Shown here one piece after another: positions 59,589 to 64,000 of a stretch of DNA of 64,000 nt. Source of the stretch: SMBSF63 sp034003545 (GTDB taxonomy: Bacteria; Chloroflexota; Anaerolineae; Anaerolineales; Anaerolineaceae); assembly GCA_964447155.1 (NCBI GenBank), contig CAYURM010000012.1:1-64000 (forward strand), in the 5' to 3' direction. Both the position numbers and the translations under genes were made by a program. Under the pieces are notes generated by a model, which was not told the DNA's origin, did no database searches, and worked only from the letters and a program-made list of their open reading frames with translations. Every line of letters begins with the position of its first letter. Position 1 is the first letter of the stretch.

Positions 59589-59610
59589 TTTTTCGAATCG
59601 CTTAAAAATA

Positions 59611-59644
59611 AGGGACAGGCTCGCAGCCTGTCCCTCTTTTTTTA
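59611..59644 (+). terminator. Terminator built from the GGGACAGG repeat
   Basis: AGGGACAGGCT (59611-59621) and AGCCTGTCCCT (59625-59635), loop CGC, then a T run. The stem has the same GGGACAGG start as the dispersed palindromes at 3391 and 7499. Confidence 0.88.
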
Positions 59645-59668
59645 TCGAATTGCTTTGTGTAGAAAACG

Positions 59669-61918
59669 CTACACCGTCTGCAAATACGCATCAATTGCCT
59701 TAGCCGCCTTACGTCCGGCGCCCATCGCCAGGATGACCGTCGCACCGCCTGTAACGATATCGCCGCCAGCATACACGCCGGCTTTGTTCGTCTGCATCGT
59801 CTCATCATCCACAATGATATTGCCCCATTTGTTAAAGGCCAGATCTGGCGTAGTCTTCTGGATGATCGGATTAGAACCGTTTCCCACAGCAATCACGACC
59901 ATATCCACATCCATCACATATTCAGAACCTTCAATCGGCACAGGACGGCGGCGGCCGGAATCATCTGGTTCACCCAGTTCCATCTTCTCCAGTTTCATCC
60001 CCTTAATCCAGCCCTTCTCATCGCCGATAAATTCTACCGGATTGCGCAGAAACTCGAAGATGATCCCTTCTTCCTTGGCATGGTGAATTTCCTCCAACCG
60101 CGCCGGCATTTCCTCTTCTGTGCGCCGGTAGATAATATAAGAATTTCGTGCGCCCAATCGTTTCGACACGCGCACGGAATCAAGCGCCGTGTTACCACCA
60201 CCAATTACGGCCACAACCTTGTCCGTGCAATCAAATACCGGGGTGTCATAGTTGGGGAACTGGTAAGCCTTCATCAAATTGACCCGCGTCAGAAATTCAT
60301 TTGAAGAATAAATGCCCACCAGGTTCTCACCCGGCACCTGCATAAAACGCGGCAACCCGGCGCCAACGCCAATAAAGACCGCATCATATCCCTGTTCCTT
60401 CATCAGCTCGTCAATCGTATAAGTTGCCCCCACAACTACATTCTTGCGAAATTCGACGCCCAGATCGATCAACCCTTGCACATCTTCTTTTACAATCGCT
60501 TTGGGCAGACGAAATTCAGGAATACCATAGGCCAGCACGCCGCCAAATTCATGCAGCGCCTCAAACACGGTCACATCATGCCCTTCCCGGATCAGGTCAC
60601 CTGCGCAGCTCAGGCTGGAAGGGCCAGAACCGATAACAGCAACCTTTTTTCCGGTCTTGGGCTTCAATTTTGGTGCTTCCTTCATGCCCATCTCACGCTC
60701 GTATGTGGTCACATACCGCGCCAGCGCGCCAATCGAAACTGCATCCCCCTTCCTGGTGAGAATACAATGCCCTTCGCACTGTTCGGACTGCGGGCACACC
60801 CGGCTGCACACTTCTGCCAGCACATTGTCTTCCTTGATGATCCGGGAAGCCGCCACATAATCCCGTTCAATGATCTTGTCGATAAATTGCGGAATTTTCA
60901 CACCCACCGGGCAGCCAGCCACGCACAACGGCTGCTTGCATTGCAAACAGCGCTGTGCTTCGATTTGCAGCGCTTCTTCAAGAAACCCCAGATTGACTTC
61001 ATCAAAATTGCGAATGCGTTCCACCGCATCCTGCATGGGCATCTCCTGACGCGGGATCTTGCGCCGTTCCGCCGGGGTAGGTACCAGTTTTTCCACCTGC
61101 AAATCCAGACGGCAGAATGACTCCTCTTCTTCATGGGCATACGCCCTGCCGCGTTTTATCAAAATATCAAAATCAACCAGATGACCATCAAATTCCGGGC
61201 CATCCACACAAGCAAATTTCGTCTCACCACCCACCACAACGCGGCATCCGCCGCACATACCCGTGCCGTCTACCATGATCGTATTCAGGCTGACCACGGT
61301 TTTAATGTCATGCGGGCGGGTCACTTCCACTGCAGCGCGCATCATCGCCATCGGCCCAATCGCCAGCACATAATCGATCTGTTTGCCGGAGTCAATCAAC
61401 TCCTGTAATTTTTGGGTGGTGAAACCATGATAGCCGTAACTGCCGTCATCTGTGGTAATGTAACATTCGTCACTAACCTGCTTCAATTCATCTTCCAGGA
61501 TCACATAATCCTTGTTTCGTGCGCCAGTGATTGAGATCACATAATTACCGGCTTCTTTCAAGGCGACTGCATTAGGATAAGCCACGCCAGTACCTACCCC
61601 GCCGCCAATTACCACCACCGTGCCGAATTTTTCGACCTCCGAAGCATGACCCAGCGGCCCCAGCACATCTTCAATTGATTCCCCCACGGCCATATCACAC
61701 AATTGCTTTGTACTCTTCCCTGCTGCCTGCACGATCAAGGTGATCGTCCCTGCCTCAGGATCTGAATCCACCAGGGTAAGCGGAACTCGCTCCCCATGCT
61801 CGTCAATATGCACGATCACAAATTGACCAGGTTTTCGTTTTTGGGCAATGGCCCGATGTTCAACCTCGATACGTTTTACCGCCGGGGCGATGTATTCAGA
61901 AGAGACAATGCGATTCAT
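59669..61918 (-). CDS. Fused Nfn-like transhydrogenase (NAD-dependent ferredoxin:NADP oxidoreductase)
   Basis: About 749 residues in two halves. The first 280 residues match NfnA/PyrK: FAD- and NAD-binding parts and a 2Fe-2S motif, MCGGCRVVVGGETKFACVDGP. The second half matches NfnB/GltD: CLQCKQPLCVAGCPVGV and VCSRVCPQSEQCEGHC for two 4Fe-4S clusters, FAD motif VIGSGPSSLSCAG and NADPH motif AVIGGGNTALDSVRVSKRL. Together these bifurcate electrons between NADH, ferredoxin and NADPH. In most organisms two separate genes encode it; here it is one polypeptide. AAAGGA seven bases before ATG 61918 sets the start. A role supplying NADPH or reduced ferredoxin is expected. Confidence 0.88.
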   Translation of the reverse strand: MNRIVSSEYIAPAVKRIEVEHRAIAQKRKPGQFVIVHIDEHGERVPLTLVDSDPEAGTITLIVQAAGKSTKQLCDMAVGESIEDVLGPLGHASEVEKFGTVVVIGGGVGTGVAYPNAVALKEAGNYVISITGARNKDYVILEDELKQVSDECYITTDDGSYGYHGFTTQKLQELIDSGKQIDYVLAIGPMAMMRAAVEVTRPHDIKTVVSLNTIMVDGTGMCGGCRVVVGGETKFACVDGPEFDGHLVDFDILIKRGRAYAHEEEESFCRLDLQVEKLVPTPAERRKIPRQEMPMQDAVERIRNFDEVNLGFLEEALQIEAQRCLQCKQPLCVAGCPVGVKIPQFIDKIIERDYVAASRIIKEDNVLAEVCSRVCPQSEQCEGHCILTRKGDAVSIGALARYVTTYEREMGMKEAPKLKPKTGKKVAVIGSGPSSLSCAGDLIREGHDVTVFEALHEFGGVLAYGIPEFRLPKAIVKEDVQGLIDLGVEFRKNVVVGATYTIDELMKEQGYDAVFIGVGAGLPRFMQVPGENLVGIYSSNEFLTRVNLMKAYQFPNYDTPVFDCTDKVVAVIGGGNTALDSVRVSKRLGARNSYIIYRRTEEEMPARLEEIHHAKEEGIIFEFLRNPVEFIGDEKGWIKGMKLEKMELGEPDDSGRRRPVPIEGSEYVMDVDMVVIAVGNGSNPIIQKTTPDLAFNKWGNIIVDDETMQTNKAGVYAGGDIVTGGATVILAMGAGRKAAKAIDAYLQTV

Positions 61919-62051
61919 AAATTTTTCCTTTATTAATAAAAATAATGTGAAACACAAAAACACATTTTACATCATACCCTGAAAAAGCAGCAATCGTAAA
62001 GATGACAAAACTCTGCTTCTTTGCAAGAATATCTCATATTGTATAGTCAGA

Positions 62052-62080
62052 TTGTCATCCCGGCTGAAATGCGATATGAT
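62052..62080 (+). promoter_or_regulatory. Promoter of the 191-residue protein gene
   Basis: TTGTCA (62052-62057), a 17-base spacer and TATGAT (62075-62080). The transcript should start near 62087, which rules out the ATGs at 62021 and 62069 and supports ATG 62120. Confidence 0.7.
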
Positions 62081-62119
62081 AAAAACAGCTTTCTCTATTC
62101 CCTGCTGCAAAGAGCGCCC

Positions 62120-62695
62120 ATGAAAAAAGCATTCCCTCCCTATCTCACCGATGTTTATTCCTATCAGGAAAGGTCCAACACTTTCACCATCCCGGTCATT
62201 TTTGACTGCTATGATGATCTCTTCAAGAAAATCGACCATTCTCCCATCCTTCATAAAGACCTCACCCATGAATTAACCGCATTTCTCATCGAATGTGCGC
62301 ACGAAATTCCGGCAGGCTGTCAGTTGGAAATTATTATCCACATTCAGCAGGAACACATCAATCCCGACCAGGAAAACAAAGTAATCACAGCCATTAATAA
62401 TTATTTTTCCTATTTGGTAAATCGTGAGTCGCAGGACATGGCAAACAAGAAACACAAGGCGATCAAATATGTCATATTTTCTGCCGCCTTCATCGCCGCA
62501 ACGGTATTGATGCGCTCTTTCCTGCCTCCCGGTATGCTGGTATCCATGGTCAGTGAAGGATTGAATATTGGCGGATGGGTATTTCTGTGGGAAGCCTTTT
62601 CAATCAATATCATTTACATGGATAACGCCAATCCTGAAATTCAGACTGCTGCCCGCCTTTGCCAGGCACCAGTACATTTCACTTACGAAAATTGA
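62120..62695 (+). CDS. Unknown protein with C-terminal hydrophobic region
   Basis: 191 residues. The N-terminal two thirds is soluble and helical (IPVIFDCYDDLFKKIDHS, HELTAFLIECAHEI, ENKVITAINNYFSYLVNRE). The C-terminal third has two hydrophobic stretches (YVIFSAAFIAATVLMRSFLP and GLNIGGWVFLWEAFSI). No family is recognised. The start is fixed by the promoter. The gene is 94 bases upstream of the glycosyltransferase gene and could be cotranscribed. Confidence 0.55.
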   Translation: MKKAFPPYLTDVYSYQERSNTFTIPVIFDCYDDLFKKIDHSPILHKDLTHELTAFLIECAHEIPAGCQLEIIIHIQQEHINPDQENKVITAINNYFSYLVNRESQDMANKKHKAIKYVIFSAAFIAATVLMRSFLPPGMLVSMVSEGLNIGGWVFLWEAFSINIIYMDNANPEIQTAARLCQAPVHFTYEN

Positions 62696-62789
62696 CTTTC
62701 AAGGTATGAGGTATAAAGATATTGATTTAATCAGATAATAAGAGTATATTTAGAATAATTATCTTATTATTGCAAGAAAGGGCAACCTG

Positions 62790-63689
62790 ATGAAAATGGT
62801 CTATATGCTTCTGGTGCACACCAATCCAGACCAAATTGTCCGCCTTGTAAACCGCCTTAATACTCCCCAAACCCGCTTTGTGATCCACGTCTCAAAAAAT
62901 TGTGAGCCAGACGTGTATGAGACGCTGCTCGACGCACTGAAACCATACCCTAACATCGCCTTCGCAAAGCGCACTGTGGTGAAATGGGGAAATTTTGGCA
63001 TCATCCGGGCTTTACTCAACTGCTTTGACATGACCTGCTCGCAGGGCTATTCATATGACCGTGCCTATATTCTCAGCGGACAGGATTACCCCTTACAATC
63101 GAATACCGTCATCCAGCAAACCCTTGCCGGCTTCGGCGGCCAGCAAATCATGGAATATTTTCTCCTGCCGGACGACATACGCGGCCACAGCAATAACCGC
63201 TGGCGTTATTATCATTTCTGGCTGGGCAAGTACCACCTGCACCTGCCGCTGATCCACCCGGCCAACGTGTTCCTGATGATTGCCTCCTGGTTGACCGCCT
63301 TACTGCTGCCCAGAAAAAAAATCCCTTCGGAGATGCAATTATACGGCGGCTCCTTCTGGAGCAGCTTTACCCCCCAGGCAATTTCTTATTTTCATAACTT
63401 CGTATTGAGTCCGCAAGGTAAAAAAACCATTCAGTTTTTCAAATACAACCTTCATCCTGCTGAAATGTTCCTGCAAACTGTGTTAATGAATTCACCCCTC
63501 AAGGACACCATTGCAAACATTAACCTGCACTATGTGAAATTTCCGCCGGAAAGCGGGCATCCTGTCTTCTTCACGGCCAAAGACTTTGATGAACTTGCTT
63601 CGAAAGACGAACTCTTTGCCCGCAAAATCAACTCCCGCATTGATAACCACATTCTGGACCTGCTGGACCAGAAAATCGATACCCGTTAA
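62790..63689 (+). CDS. GT14-family glycosyltransferase (core-2/I-branching-like)
   Basis: 299 residues with the family pattern: YMLLVHTNPDQIVRLVNRL at the N-terminus, DRAYILSGQDYPLQS around residue 100, FLLPDDIRG, and LYGGSFWSSFT at about residue 190. GT14 enzymes add N-acetylglucosamine or xylose; bacterial members make surface glycans. The hydrophobic VFLMIASWLTALLLP stretch could be a membrane-association segment. It is followed by a palindromic repeat. Confidence 0.82.
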   Translation: MKMVYMLLVHTNPDQIVRLVNRLNTPQTRFVIHVSKNCEPDVYETLLDALKPYPNIAFAKRTVVKWGNFGIIRALLNCFDMTCSQGYSYDRAYILSGQDYPLQSNTVIQQTLAGFGGQQIMEYFLLPDDIRGHSNNRWRYYHFWLGKYHLHLPLIHPANVFLMIASWLTALLLPRKKIPSEMQLYGGSFWSSFTPQAISYFHNFVLSPQGKKTIQFFKYNLHPAEMFLQTVLMNSPLKDTIANINLHYVKFPPESGHPVFFTAKDFDELASKDELFARKINSRIDNHILDLLDQKIDTR

Positions 63690-63706
63690 AAATCCTGTTT
63701 TGCAGG

Positions 63707-63722
63707 AACGACTTCAGCCGTT
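63707..63722. repeat. Short palindromic repeat AACGACT-TC-AGCCGTT
   Basis: A seven-bp pair with one mismatch after TTGCAGG. It resembles the unit at 58269-58300 and forms the intergenic gap before the converging gene. Confidence 0.4.
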
Positions 63723-63755
63723 ATAGAAACGCAGCAAACTCAAATTCTGAGGCCT

Positions 63756-64000
63756 TCAATCATAGTCATTCCTACACAGTATCCTTCCCCCTTCCTGCTC
63801 TTCCCTCAATCGATCCACCAACCGTTCGGCCGGCATCCTCACATCCCCAAAATGCAGCACGTCATCCCTGGCAATCTCGCGCTGCACCACCGCTCCCTCC
63901 GCCAGCCCCATCGGCAGTAAATCTTCTCGCTGCACCACATCGGCATTCTCACACTGTCCATACAGCATAAATTGTCCAATCCCATCCAGTTTGTCCCCTG
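63756..64000 (-). CDS. C-terminal end of a SAF-domain, homoserine-dehydrogenase-like protein (COG4091 type), partial
   Basis: The frame is open to the window edge, so the gene continues to the right. The visible 81 residues read GDKLDGIGQFMLYGQCENA, then DLLPMGLAEGAVVQREIARDDVL and DVRMPAERLVDRLREEQ. This pattern matches the SAF domain of predicted homoserine-dehydrogenase-like proteins of the COG4091 group. Those proteins have an N-terminal NAD(P) domain, which is not included here. A start cannot be placed. Confidence 0.7.
   Translation of the reverse strand, partial: GDKLDGIGQFMLYGQCENADVVQREDLLPMGLAEGAVVQREIARDDVLHFGDVRMPAERLVDRLREEQEGGRILCRNDYD

Noticed and set aside
1..64000. tRNA, rRNA or integrase/transposase genes
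   Set aside because: All gaps were read for tRNA-like ends and rRNA motifs and all coding frames for recombinase motifs; none was seen.

Overview
The window looks like chromosomal DNA of a Chloroflexota bacterium, most likely an Anaerolineae-type anaerobe. This is an inference from gene style, not from a marker gene: Thr/Pro-linked LysM and zinc-ribbon envelope proteins, a very large STAND-type ATPase regulator with a BTAD output domain, paired GH57 and GH13 amylases, a fused Nfn-like transhydrogenase, Liv-type importers and TATAAT promoters placed directly on start codons. No rRNA, tRNA, CRISPR array, transposase or phage gene was found. Almost the whole window is protein-coding, with short gaps that carry small palindromic repeats.

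Layout. 1-12.7 kb: end of an unknown frame, a beta-propeller lipoprotein, an RlmI-like rRNA methyltransferase, a Tat-exported L,D-transpeptidase, hemW, a zinc-ribbon/LysM membrane protein, a canonical thioredoxin reductase, and a translationally coupled unit of two CapA-type lipoproteins plus a cyclase-family hydrolase. 12.8-18.4 kb: a thioredoxin-reductase relative without the usual NADPH motifs, then a six-gene minus-strand operon around an FtsZ homologue whose T7-loop catalytic Asp is His. 18.6-24.7 kb: an SDR-like epimerase, a GH57 enzyme and a 1154-residue GH13 enzyme, converging on a terminator.

25-33.7 kb: a thiolase, a histidine phosphatase, a SlyD-like isomerase, an iron operon (DtxR-type regulator, FeoA, FeoB split in two genes, FeoC, nitroreductase) and a DUF368 polyprenyl-phosphate transporter. 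33.8-46.8 kb: thirteen minus-strand genes. Eight encode acyl-CoA chemistry (SDR, KAS III-like protein, CoA transferase, two alpha/beta hydrolases, thiolase, DUF35 Zn-ribbon/OB protein, MaoC hydratase) and five a complete Liv ABC importer. They read as uptake, CoA activation and beta-oxidation-like cleavage of an organic acid. The BTAD regulator next to it (47.1-50.3 kb) and two GTAACTG heptamers spaced 11 bp on its promoter suggest how it is controlled.

50.5-64 kb: a PEPCK-like P-loop protein behind a leader hairpin, small membrane proteins, zwf-pgl with an SDR, a flavin-reductase-like protein, a phosphofructokinase homologue with altered catalytic motifs, an Nfn-like fusion, a GT14 glycosyltransferase and the C-terminal end of a COG4091-type SAF-domain protein that leaves the window.

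The best candidates for something undescribed are the acyl-CoA/Liv operon with its non-canonical KAS III and BTAD regulator, the six-gene operon around the altered FtsZ, and the long PEPCK-like protein.
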